Source of the DNA: Marinilabilia rubra
GTDB lineage: Bacteria > Bacteroidota > Bacteroidia > Bacteroidales > Marinilabiliaceae
Assembly: GCF_003121985.1 (NCBI RefSeq)
Contig: NZ_QEWP01000006.1
Location: 186,001-250,000, forward strand
DNA: 64,000 nucleotides
Direction of reading: 5' to 3'
Part shown: one piece after another, positions 27,171 to 35,018 of the stretch
Layout: each line of letters starts with the position of its first letter
Position numbering within the stretch: the stretch's first letter is position 1
The notes under the pieces: model-generated
The model's input: only the letters and a program-made list of their open reading frames with translations
The model's database searches: none
What the model was told of the DNA's origin: nothing
Translations under genes and position numbers: made by a program

Positions 27171-28352
27171 ATGCATCCACATAATACCCCTACCATCGCT
27201 CTCACCGGGGCCACCGGCTTTTTAGGAAGTCACCTGATGGCTGCCTTGCTCGAAAAAGGCTACCACGTTATTGCTTTAGGCCGGTCGACGGATGATGCTA
27301 CGCTTTCTCAAAGAATTGCCAACATCTTAAAATGGTTTGGCAAAGAGGTCCCAACAGGCAGGCTGGATACGATAGAGATTAACTTCTCTCAGGAGGCACT
27401 TGGGCTGGATCGGCCGAAATACAAGGAATTGTGCCAGGCGTCCGATCAAATGATTCACTGTGCTTCTGACACCAGTTTCTCGGAACGCCGGCGCCAGCAG
27501 GTATTTGATTCCAATGTACACAGCTTAAACCATATCCTGAAGTTTGCGGCTGATGCCCGCCTTCAGTTTTTTCATTACATCAGCACAGCCTATGCCTGCG
27601 GAATGAACGGGACGGCTTGCAAAGAGCAGCTGCCCAACACCACTGATTTTGTCAATGTGTATGAAGAGAGCAAGGCTCAGGCCGAAAAGAATATTGCCAC
27701 ATTTTGTGAAGAGAACGCCATCCCTCATACCATCATCCGCCCCACGATCGTTTATGGCGATTCACGAACCGGTCGCTCGCTTAAATTCAATGCGCTTTAT
27801 TATCCCATACGTTCGCTTATGGCCATCAGGGACATCTATCTCAACGACATTAAAAACAATGGCGGAAAGAAATCACAAATGCATGGTATAAAAATGGATG
27901 AGGATGGCTACTTGTTTTTACCCTTAAAGATAGTGCTGCCTAAATCGGGGGGACTTAATCTTATTCCCATAGACTATTTTGTTAATGCTGCCCTTCAAAT
28001 CATCCAAAATCCCGGCACCGGGGAGATCTATCATATTTCCAACAAAACCCCCGTAAAACTGGATGAAATTGTCAATTACAACGAACCATTTATGAAAGTG
28101 AAAGGGGTGGAGATTGTATATGACGATTCTCCCGAAAACTATGACCGCAACCCGGCAGAGGAGTTGTTCGACCGTTACATTAAGGCGTATCTGCCTTATA
28201 TGCACGACAACCGGGTGTTCGACAGAACCAACACCGACAGGGCTACCTCTGATCTTCAGCCGGCAGCTTTTAACCACGACATTTTTGTAAGATGCATGAA
28301 TTATGCGGTGAAGATGGAATGGGGTGAGAAGTTGAAGAGGCTGGGGATTTGA
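27171..28352 (+). CDS. NAD(P)-dependent reductase, extended SDR/thioester-reductase-like
   Basis: 393 residues. The nucleotide motif TGATGFLGSHLMAALLEKG is at residues ~13-31, and the catalytic Y-x3-K is in VYEESKAQAE. IHCASDTSFSERRRQQVFDSNV and TIIRPTIVYGDS match the NAD_binding_4 group that contains fatty acyl-CoA and thioester reductases and related epimerases. No carrier-protein or adenylation domain is attached, so the enzyme acts on a free or CoA-linked substrate. It follows the Fe-S/FAD oxidoreductase on the same strand, and the two could act in one pathway. The substrate is not deducible. Confidence 0.88.
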   Translation: MHPHNTPTIALTGATGFLGSHLMAALLEKGYHVIALGRSTDDATLSQRIANILKWFGKEVPTGRLDTIEINFSQEALGLDRPKYKELCQASDQMIHCASDTSFSERRRQQVFDSNVHSLNHILKFAADARLQFFHYISTAYACGMNGTACKEQLPNTTDFVNVYEESKAQAEKNIATFCEENAIPHTIIRPTIVYGDSRTGRSLKFNALYYPIRSLMAIRDIYLNDIKNNGGKKSQMHGIKMDEDGYLFLPLKIVLPKSGGLNLIPIDYFVNAALQIIQNPGTGEIYHISNKTPVKLDEIVNYNEPFMKVKGVEIVYDDSPENYDRNPAEELFDRYIKAYLPYMHDNRVFDRTNTDRATSDLQPAAFNHDIFVRCMNYAVKMEWGEKLKRLGI

Positions 28353-28493
28353 TATGCTCTTTTACGATCTGAATTCATTCTGTCGAAAGTACGACACACT
28401 CGGCGTCGAAACCCATTTTATCCGATTTGCTATAAATATGGTAGCCCTTCAGGCTCCTTTCTTTATATTCAAATTGTCTCTATTTTAAGGCGG

Positions 28494-28727
28494 GCTGAAA
28501 AACGCCTATTTTACTAACTATTAAACACTTAAAGCTTGTTGCCGAGATAATAGGTGCAAGGTTTTTTCACAACATTCTCAAATTTCTTTGCACTTATATA
28601 TAAAAACCCGGCTAATCAAAAGAACAAAATTTACTTCACCGCCCCAATCTCGAAGTATTTCAATACTCCTTCGATTGGGCGGCTTGTAAATTCTGCTCTT
28701 TTGACTTTTTCAGCAGGCCCTATTTTA
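28494..28727. repeat. 234-bp dispersed element with 89-bp palindrome, family P3, copy 2
   Basis: It starts GCTGAAAAACGCC and ends CAGCAGGCCCTATTTTA. The palindrome at 28616-28704 has arms TCAAAAGAACAAAATTTAC... and ...GTAAATTCTGCTCTTTTGA with a short AT-rich centre; the inner CGCCCCAATCTCGAAG also pairs with CTTCGATTGGGCGG. It matches 22795-23027 along its whole length. The remaining DNA of the 717-bp gap (28353-29069) contains a short hairpin at 28860 but no gene that I recognise. Confidence 0.85.
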
Positions 28728-28859
28728 AGAAACCTTGAAATCCCAATAATCCTGAGAATTTTAAATTATACCCTTGTGCTTGCTTTCCTGATGATAAAAT
28801 TTTGCGAGAGAACTTTTTAAGAATGTCACCGGGGCCCTGCAAGGGTCCAACCTCGATAA

Positions 28860-28879
28860 CCCCGGGTTTCAACCCGGGG
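28860..28879. repeat. Short GC-rich hairpin
   Basis: CCCCGGGTT-TC-AACCCGGGG is a perfect 9-bp inverted repeat in otherwise non-coding DNA. It lacks a U-run on either strand, so it is listed as a palindrome and not as a terminator. Confidence 0.5.
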
Positions 28880-29069
28880 ACAAGCGGTCCGAAAAAGAGG
28901 ATCCTCGAAGAGGGCCAACCCTTAATATGCTGAATTTTTTTGTTACAAAATTCCGTCAATGGCTCCCCAAGCTTTTAGAAAGAAATCTAAATTCATTAAC
29001 CAAGTACAATTATTCCAAATCGTTTCTACCTATAAGAACCTCTATCTGGTCCGTGTATTATGGCTGAAT

Positions 29070-29780
29070 CTATCTCCCTTTATAACCCTCTATTACCTTA
29101 ATCATTTCATTGAGTTGCTTCATCCCAAAACCCTCAATACCTGTCTGGTTGGCGAGTTTTAGAAATAATGGAAGATCGTTGTTGTTTTTTATTTTCTTAA
29201 TCTCTCCTTTTACACCCTCCAATTCTTTGAGGCTTTCCATCTGGATGTACAGATCGGTGTAGGCTTTAAAATTGTTGGTCGTCGGGGCATCAAAATTAGA
29301 CACAAACATGCCCAGGTAGTGACTTAGATACCCTTTAGGATATTTGCCAAACAACTCATTGGCAACTGAATGATCGAATGAAAATTCAAAATCTTTTGCA
29401 ATACACTCAAAGGTTTCATCCTTGAGGAAAAGAATAAAATGTCTGAGTCCTTTGGTTTTTACCGAGGGGTTGATCAATACCTCATCATCAGGGAAATTCT
29501 TTTCCCATTTGGAGTTCTTCAGTTCATAGAATTCTCCCAATGGCAACTGATCATTGCTATTTTTAAATTGTCCTTTATGGAACTCTTCTTCAGTGGTCCC
29601 CAGGCGATACTTGCACACATCCTTAAACTCCAGCGTCCCTTTTTCCCCTTCATCAATGTGTTCAAAATCCAAAGAGTTAAGGTCAAATGTCAACCTGATT
29701 CCATCCTCTTCTTCCATGATCTCCGGCCGGGGTGAATTAGGTTCTGCTTTCCAGTTGGTATTGAGTTTTTTGTATTTCAT
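29070..29780 (-). CDS. Unknown cytoplasmic protein
   Basis: 236 residues, no signal peptide or membrane segment. The first half is rich in acidic residues and beta-like segments (RPEIMEEEDGIRLTFDLNSLDFEH; RHFILFLKDETFECIAKDFEF), the second half is helical (LFGKYPKGYLSHYLGMFVSN; SLKELEGVKGEIKKIK). The composition and tryptophan/phenylalanine spacing look like a real protein, but I recognise no family. It stands in a run of minus-strand genes, 88 bp before the alpha/beta hydrolase stop. Confidence 0.7.
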   Translation of the reverse strand: MKYKKLNTNWKAEPNSPRPEIMEEEDGIRLTFDLNSLDFEHIDEGEKGTLEFKDVCKYRLGTTEEEFHKGQFKNSNDQLPLGEFYELKNSKWEKNFPDDEVLINPSVKTKGLRHFILFLKDETFECIAKDFEFSFDHSVANELFGKYPKGYLSHYLGMFVSNFDAPTTNNFKAYTDLYIQMESLKELEGVKGEIKKIKNNNDLPLFLKLANQTGIEGFGMKQLNEMIKVIEGYKGR

Positions 29781-29868
29781 TTTTTCGTGTAGATATGAAT
29801 GATTTGAGCTCTAAGATAATAACCTTTTTCCAGAATGATTTTGAGTGGGACTGTGAGAGAAATCCTTT

Positions 29869-30804
29869 CTATTCCTTAATAAACTCCGCCAACGATTCTA
29901 TTAACCCCTCCTTCAATGGCAAGTCAGGATTGTTGTAAGTTTGGATGTTCTTCTGTCTGTCGGCTTCCGCATCTTTAAGAATGTGGTTCATTCCTTCAAC
30001 AATTAGCTTCTCGGCATTATCATTGGCTTTTGCCAGTTTTTCTGCATCCGAAATGCTTGTTTGAATATCGGTGGTTCCCTGAACTATTAAAATTGGCTTG
30101 TCTAATTTGGCAATCTCCTCCTGAGGATTGTACTTAAACCACAAAATCATATATGGCTGAACACTTGGTCTGAATAGTGAATACAGCATCTGGGGAACGC
30201 TGTCTACCATCTCTCCTTTTTCTAACTGCTCAATAATAGGCAACGAAGGATTTAAAACCATCGGAGGTTGATTCTTCAACTGTTCTCTTAACAAGTCACC
30301 TGCAGGAATTCCACCACCTTCAAGAGAAATAAACTTTGCAACCTCCCTTTTTTGAGACGCTATCATCCCAATTAAAGATCCTTCGCTGTGCCCAATAATT
30401 ATTATCTCTGAAAACCTTGAATCCTCATCAATTAAATCTACCCAGGCTTTTGCATCATCAACAAAGTTATCAAATCGAATATTTGCTTCTTCCGGCCCGG
30501 CATCTCTGCTTTGGGCAATTCCCCGTTTATCGTATCTCACTGATGCAATGTTTTTACCGGCTAACCCTTCAGCCAGCATCTTCAAAGAATTGTTGGTCAT
30601 CATCGGGTTGTTGCCGTTTCGGTCGGTCGGTCCCGAGCCTGCAATGATTAAAGCTACCGGTATTTTACCCGATGAAGAGGGGAACCACAATGTGCCTTCA
30701 ATATTTCCGGTAGGGGTTTCCAGTGTAACAGGTTCTTCTTCGGTCTGTGCAACAATATTTGAACATATAACCAGAAGTAGAAGGGCAGAAGTAAAAAGTT
30801 TCAT
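29869..30804 (-). CDS. Secreted or periplasmic alpha/beta hydrolase
   Basis: 311 residues from the ATG at 30804, chosen because it starts a signal peptide (MKLFTSALLLLVICSNIVAQ); the frame runs 11 codons further upstream. The oxyanion region is ALIIAGSGPTDRNGNN, the nucleophile elbow is IIGHSEGSLIGM, the acid is in QGTTDIQTSISDAEKL, and the histidine in VEGMNHILKDA. These are the marks of the serine esterase/peptidase branch with an extra DRNGNN motif, as in many secreted Bacteroidota hydrolases. The substrate is unknown. rpiA lies 39 bp upstream on the same strand, so they may be co-transcribed. Confidence 0.9.
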   Translation of the reverse strand: MKLFTSALLLLVICSNIVAQTEEEPVTLETPTGNIEGTLWFPSSSGKIPVALIIAGSGPTDRNGNNPMMTNNSLKMLAEGLAGKNIASVRYDKRGIAQSRDAGPEEANIRFDNFVDDAKAWVDLIDEDSRFSEIIIIGHSEGSLIGMIASQKREVAKFISLEGGGIPAGDLLREQLKNQPPMVLNPSLPIIEQLEKGEMVDSVPQMLYSLFRPSVQPYMILWFKYNPQEEIAKLDKPILIVQGTTDIQTSISDAEKLAKANDNAEKLIVEGMNHILKDAEADRQKNIQTYNNPDLPLKEGLIESLAEFIKE

Positions 30805-30843
30805 AATTGACTTATTTGAGGGTTGTTGATAACACATGCTTTA

Positions 30844-31521
30844 TTATTCAGATTTTTTCAGGGTTTCTATATTCCCGTTTTTATACCCCACCAGAACCCT
30901 GGGTGCCAGATTTATAAACAATCCATTATCTACAACTCCGGGAATCATATTAAGCTGTTGGTGGAGTTCCTGGGGATGAGAGATATTTCCAAACTCGCAA
31001 TCCAGAATAAAATTGCCATTGTCGGTCCGGTACCTGTGATTCTCATCGCTCATCCGTATTTCGGACTTACACCCCAATTCTTCCACCTTCTTTTTTGTGA
31101 GGCTCAGTGCAAAGGGAACCACCTCAACCGGCAAAGGAAACGTCCCCAAATGCTTCACCTTCTTGGTTTCATCTACTATGATAATTAACTGCTGACAAGC
31201 ATTGGCCACAATTTTCTCTCTCAGCAAGGCTCCCCCACCCCCCTTTATCAGGTTTAAACCTGGATCCACCTCATCAGCGCCATCTACCGTCACATCGATC
31301 TGATCTATTTCTTCAAAATTTACAATGGGTATCTCAAGTTCTTTGGCCAATACTTCTGATTCCACAGAGGTTGCCACAGCTTTTATTTCCAGACCGTCTT
31401 CAACCATTTGTCCCAGCTTTTTTATAAACCAGTGAGCAGTAGTACCTGAGCCAAGACCAACCACCATTCCGTCCTGAATATATTTTACAGCAGATTCGGC
31501 AACGATCTTTTTTACATTCAT
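30844..31521 (-). CDS. rpiA: Ribose-5-phosphate isomerase A
   Basis: 225 residues, full length. It interconverts ribose 5-phosphate and ribulose 5-phosphate in the pentose phosphate pathway. Conserved parts: VVGLGSGTTAHWFIKKLG (phosphate loop), DQIDVTVDGADEVDPGLNLIKGGGGALLREKIVA (catalytic Asp, Lys and Glu), and GNFILDCEFG near the C-terminus. It precedes the alpha/beta hydrolase by 39 bp. Confidence 0.98.
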   Translation of the reverse strand: MNVKKIVAESAVKYIQDGMVVGLGSGTTAHWFIKKLGQMVEDGLEIKAVATSVESEVLAKELEIPIVNFEEIDQIDVTVDGADEVDPGLNLIKGGGGALLREKIVANACQQLIIIVDETKKVKHLGTFPLPVEVVPFALSLTKKKVEELGCKSEIRMSDENHRYRTDNGNFILDCEFGNISHPQELHQQLNMIPGVVDNGLFINLAPRVLVGYKNGNIETLKKSE

Positions 31522-31578
31522 AGTTTCGGTTGTTTTTTGGCTTTGCGTTTAAACACATTAGTTCGTTAAAAAAAGCCT

Positions 31579-31604
31579 AAACGCAAAGACGCGATGACGC
31601 AAAG
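31579..31604 (+). repeat. Short dispersed repeat, family P4, copy 3
   Basis: AAACGCAAAGACGC followed by GATGACGCAAAG, as at 14026 and (inverted) 16034. It lies between the rpiA start codon and the transposase-linked repeat array. The DNA from 31605 to 31796 shows no gene. Confidence 0.6.
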
Positions 31605-31796
31605 TTTATATTATCAGAAATTTGTCTTTGTTTTCAATCAATGCATATGCAAACCTTTCAGTTTTGCACAAAAGCATAAAGAGGCATTGAAAAAAAGAAT
31701 TTCACATTAAATGTAGGACTTTTACAAGTATGTTATGCATTATTACGCGACTTCTTTAAACAACACAGGCCTATATAGCCGGCATCTAAATTCTAA

Positions 31797-32222
31797 AAAC
31801 GCAGAGCGGTGAAAGAACGTTAACAACATCCCATGAATGGAGCATCAATGAGCCGCGGAGCGGTGGTGGAACGGTAAAAAAACTATGATGGCAGCCACAT
31901 GAAGCTGCGGAGCTGCGACAGAAGTCAATCGCAGCTTCGCAGCTTATGGCGGGTTTATTGACCGGTACCCATTACCGCTCGTCCGCCGCTCCGCGGCTTG
32001 GATTGATTGGGGGCATGCTTTTCTTTCTACCACTATAGCGCCGCTCCGCGGCTTTGGGTGTTTTGGAGATACGATTACCTGTCGATCTTTAGCAGCCCCG
32101 GGGTTTAACAGGCCCATAAAGTCGGCGATTAAATCCGCAAACCGCGGAGCGGTGGCGGAACGGTAACTGCATGACAAGAACAGAGCAACAATTAACCGCT
32201 GAGCGGTGACGGAAGAGTATAC
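31797..32222. repeat. REP-like hairpin array, left part (downstream of the transposase)
   Basis: Short GC-rich units occur at regular distance in the order A (31800), A (31853), B (31902-31917), B-inverse (31930-31945), C (31973), C (32028), A (32142), A (32196). A units read like CCGCGGAGCGGTGGCGGAAC and C units are their inverse (CGCCGCTCCGCGG); each contains the mini-hairpin CCGC-GGA-GCGG. B reads AAGCTGCGGAGCTGCG, and its inverse follows after a 12-nt spacer. Units are 52-55 bp apart. The last A unit ends only ~10 bp before the transposase stop codon. ORFs through this DNA are repeat translations, not genes. Confidence 0.9.
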
Positions 32223-32226
32223 TATC

Positions 32227-32691
32227 TTAATCAAAAAAGTCAAACAGGTACTCATTCTTAAACTCTATTCCATATTTTTCTAACATTCCAAGATATTCCT
32301 CTCTGAAAGTTACTTTCCGGTGGTGTTCTTTCTGCCCATCAATGTACCTGATCACATTTGATCTTTGTGACCGTGAATAAGAGAAACCTCCGTATCCCGG
32401 TTGCCATCCAAACACGCCGGGCAGAAACCGGTTCTTATTAATCCACCCCGAAGAGCCTGTTTTCAGATCTCTGACAATATCCGATACACTCTGTTTTGGA
32501 TTCAACTCAAAAAACAGATGAGCATGATTAAGATAGCCATTTATAGCGAGAGGAAAATGCCCGCTATCTTTTAATATCCCTCCGAAATACTCATAGAGCC
32601 TCCCTTCAAAAACACGGTTGATTACATTTTCCCGTTTTGCCACTGCAAATACCAGGTGAATATTAAATTGAGTGTAGGTGTTAGGTTTCAT
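32227..32691 (-). CDS. REP-associated tyrosine transposase (IS200-like, Y1 type, RAYT)
   Basis: 154 residues. The HUH metal motif is NHAHLFFEL (His56, His58), and the catalytic tyrosine is probably Y116 in VIRYIDGQKEHHRK. The WQPGYGGFSYSRSQ stretch and the ending REEYLGMLEKYGIEF are typical of Bacteroidota IS200-like single-copy transposases. These enzymes nick single-stranded DNA at hairpin sites. There is no accessory TnpB and no classical IS ends. Instead it is embedded in an array of hairpin repeats, as RAYT genes are with REP/BIME sequences. All key residues are present, so it may be active. Confidence 0.93.
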   Translation of the reverse strand: MKPNTYTQFNIHLVFAVAKRENVINRVFEGRLYEYFGGILKDSGHFPLAINGYLNHAHLFFELNPKQSVSDIVRDLKTGSSGWINKNRFLPGVFGWQPGYGGFSYSRSQRSNVIRYIDGQKEHHRKVTFREEYLGMLEKYGIEFKNEYLFDFFD

Positions 32692-32710
32692 AAGCTATAT
32701 TAATTAGAAA

Positions 32711-33490
32711 GGTGCTGCTTTGCAGCTGGTTTTATCCTAAAGATAATCTTTTTCTGCCAATCTGTCGCAGCTCCGGAGCTTAATTGCGTCCATACAGCCA
32801 ACCTTTTACCACTCTGCCGCAGCTCCGCGGCTTTAACAGGTCCATAACACCGGGTATAAATTCACAGAACCGCAGAGCGGTGACGGAACGGTAACAACAT
32901 GCCATGAATGGAGCAACAATTAGCCGCGGAGCGGTGGCAGAACGGTAAAAAAACAATGATGGCAGTCACATGAAGCTGCGGAGCTGCGATACAAGCGTAT
33001 TCTTTTTTCGGACGCAGCTCCGCAGCTTAGATCATTCTTACAATTTCTTTCTTTCTAACACTCTGTCGCCGCTCCGCGGCTTTGGCCGTCTCCATTGACC
33101 GATATCTATTACCGATCGTTCGCCGCTCCGCGGCTTTAACAGGTCCATTACACCGGCGTATAAATTCACAGAACCGCAGAGCGGTGACGGAACGGTAACA
33201 GCAGGCCATGAATGGAGCAACAAAGAACCGCGGAGCGGTGGCAGAACGGTAAAAAAACAATGATGGCAGTCACATGAAGCTGCGGAGCTGCGATACAAGC
33301 GTATTCTTTTTTCGGACGCAGCTCCGCAGCTTGGTGGATGCATACCTATTTCGTTTCTACCGATCTGTCGCCGCTCTGCGGCTGTGGTTGTTTTGGGGGC
33401 ATGCTTTTCTACCGATCTGTCCCCGCTCCGCAGCCTGTTGTAGTAGGGGAATATATTCGAGCTACCACTCCATCGGCTCTCCGCGGCTTA
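32711..33490. repeat. REP-like hairpin array, right part (upstream of the transposase)
   Basis: Order of units: B-inverse-like hairpin GCTGCTTTGCAGC (~32713), C (32755), C (32807), A (32871), A (32925), B (32973-32988), B-inverse (33013-33028), C (33056), C (33110), A (33174), A (33228), B (33277-33292), B-inverse (33317-33332), C (33358), C (33410), C (33463). B and its inverse (CGCAGCTCCGCAGCTT) form a perfect 16-bp inverted repeat with a 24-nt loop in both modules. Block 32818-33029 is repeated almost exactly at 33121-33332. No credible gene lies in this stretch. Confidence 0.9.
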
Positions 33491-33539
33491 AAACAACGAC
33501 CTTTCCACCAACCACTGATTACTGTTTACTAACCACAGA

Positions 33540-34976
33540 TCACTGACCTCTGGCCGATAGCATAGGCTCGTCGCGGTATCCATGGCGACCAAAAATAAGA
33601 TTGAGACCGAACCGGAGGTTCAGGTCTTTATGTTTGTAAGGCATTGCTGTTGATTCGCCATCGTCGAACGAAACGTTGGCGTAACGCGCAGGCATGTAAT
33701 CGGCGGCCAGGTACAATTGCAGCGGACCGGCCAGAAATGAAAGAGCTCCGCCCAATCCGCCGGCCCCTTTAATTCGCTGACTGTAATTCAGGTTGAGCGC
33801 CACAAAGCTGTATGGCTGAATATTGGCTGAGAGACTGAAGTCCTGACGGAAATTGTACTTCTGAAACAAACTGCGTGACAAAAAGCCGAAAGACACCGAA
33901 GGCGTCCACTGATAAGAAGCTCCCACAAACATGGAAGGCGACAAAGGCACACTGAATTTCTCGTGCTTCACATCGTAATCAATAACTGTCTCTAGAGAAT
34001 CAGCGATGTCCTCAAATGCCTGTTCTATGACCTCTTCATCAGTATCGTCGACCGCAATACCATCGAAAGCGTAAGTACCGTTGAACGATAAACTGTTCAG
34101 TTCTTCCTTAAACTTCACATAGCCAAGATTGGTTAATGCGGCCGAAAATGTCAACTGATCCGAAAACTCATACACAGCACCAAAGTCAAAAGCCATTCCG
34201 CCGTTTTTAAAAGAGGTGAAGTACTCCGAAGTTTCACTGTCAGTAAGGTCTTTGCCTTCGATGGACTCCGGAAAATCGCCGGGCTCACCTTCCGTTACCT
34301 CCAGGGGTGCCGAGGTATAAATGGTCCCATCCACATTGACATCCCACTGAGTACGACCCGTATTGAGTTCAAAGCTATTGATATCCGTCACCCCGCCGGC
34401 GATGCCAAACAGAGGCTTAAACTTCATCCCAAAAGTCCATTTGTCGTTCCATTCACGGCTGTAACCAAAGGCCAGTTCATGATAGGCAGCCTGCTTCATG
34501 CGCATGGTCGAGAAATCGAAACTCTGTCCGTCGGGAAATCCGGCATCGGAAATCTTGAAAAGATCGGCAGGCATACCCATCTGAGTGACGTTTCGTATGC
34601 CCAGCGTAAAAGTGAGGTAGTCTTTACCCGAGCGGAAGCCAAATCCTAAAATATCGGCATTGACATTCTGGTTTATGTTGGCCGATTTTCCGATGACGTT
34701 GTACAGATCGTCGTAGTTGAAACGGGCGCTCAGTGGCGTCACCCATTCCGAGCCCTGCTCCTGAAAAACATCGTTGAAAGCCATGTCACTTTGCATGGCA
34801 GCCCCCACCTGTGGCAGGGCAAAAAAGCCATTGGCCCGGGGTTGCATAGCCGGATTAATCTGGGAAGACTGCGGAATGGTTTCCATGAAATAAAGCCCCA
34901 TGGGCATTTGCGCCCCTCCAGGCAACAGAAATACAAAAGCTATGAAAAGGGTCAGTATATATTTTTTAATCTGCAT
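33540..34976 (-). CDS. DUF5723-type outer-membrane protein
   Basis: 478 residues from the ATG at 34976, which begins the signal peptide (MQIKKYILTLFIAFVFLLPG, cleavage after GGAQ); another ATG lies 9 codons upstream. The mature N-terminus (METIPQSSQINPAMQPRANG) and repeated YSREWNDKWTFGMKFKPLFG / FGAVYEFSDQLTFSAALTNLG strands are the pattern of DUF5723 barrels, distant relatives of PorV/FadL-like proteins. It is the last gene of a minus-strand group with a big lipoprotein (15-bp gap to the frame) and an OmpA/PorE-like protein. An envelope role is likely; the detail is unknown. Confidence 0.82.
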   Translation of the reverse strand: MQIKKYILTLFIAFVFLLPGGAQMPMGLYFMETIPQSSQINPAMQPRANGFFALPQVGAAMQSDMAFNDVFQEQGSEWVTPLSARFNYDDLYNVIGKSANINQNVNADILGFGFRSGKDYLTFTLGIRNVTQMGMPADLFKISDAGFPDGQSFDFSTMRMKQAAYHELAFGYSREWNDKWTFGMKFKPLFGIAGGVTDINSFELNTGRTQWDVNVDGTIYTSAPLEVTEGEPGDFPESIEGKDLTDSETSEYFTSFKNGGMAFDFGAVYEFSDQLTFSAALTNLGYVKFKEELNSLSFNGTYAFDGIAVDDTDEEVIEQAFEDIADSLETVIDYDVKHEKFSVPLSPSMFVGASYQWTPSVSFGFLSRSLFQKYNFRQDFSLSANIQPYSFVALNLNYSQRIKGAGGLGGALSFLAGPLQLYLAADYMPARYANVSFDDGESTAMPYKHKDLNLRFGLNLIFGRHGYRDEPMLSARGQ

Positions 34977-35018
34977 TTTGCTCAATTTTTTCTGATGAAA
35001 CATTAAAGATTCAAGTCC

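Noticed and set aside
28720-28959. 79-codon minus-strand ORF
   Set aside because: It runs through the GC-rich hairpin at 28860 and the end of the P3 element; no family and no RBS.
31944-32255. 103-codon ORF on the minus strand within the repeat array
   Set aside because: It is a translation of the A and C repeat units (phrases like YRSATAPRF recur), with no RBS and no family; the same phrase appears in ORFs at 33027-33260 and 33038-33343.
33027-33343. Two overlapping minus-strand ORFs (77 and 101 codons)
   Set aside because: Both read through the C and A units in different frames and repeat the same words; not genes.
33358-33489. CRISPR array
   Set aside because: The spacing is CRISPR-like, but units are palindromic and imperfect, spacers are related to each other, and orientation alternates; no cas genes are present.
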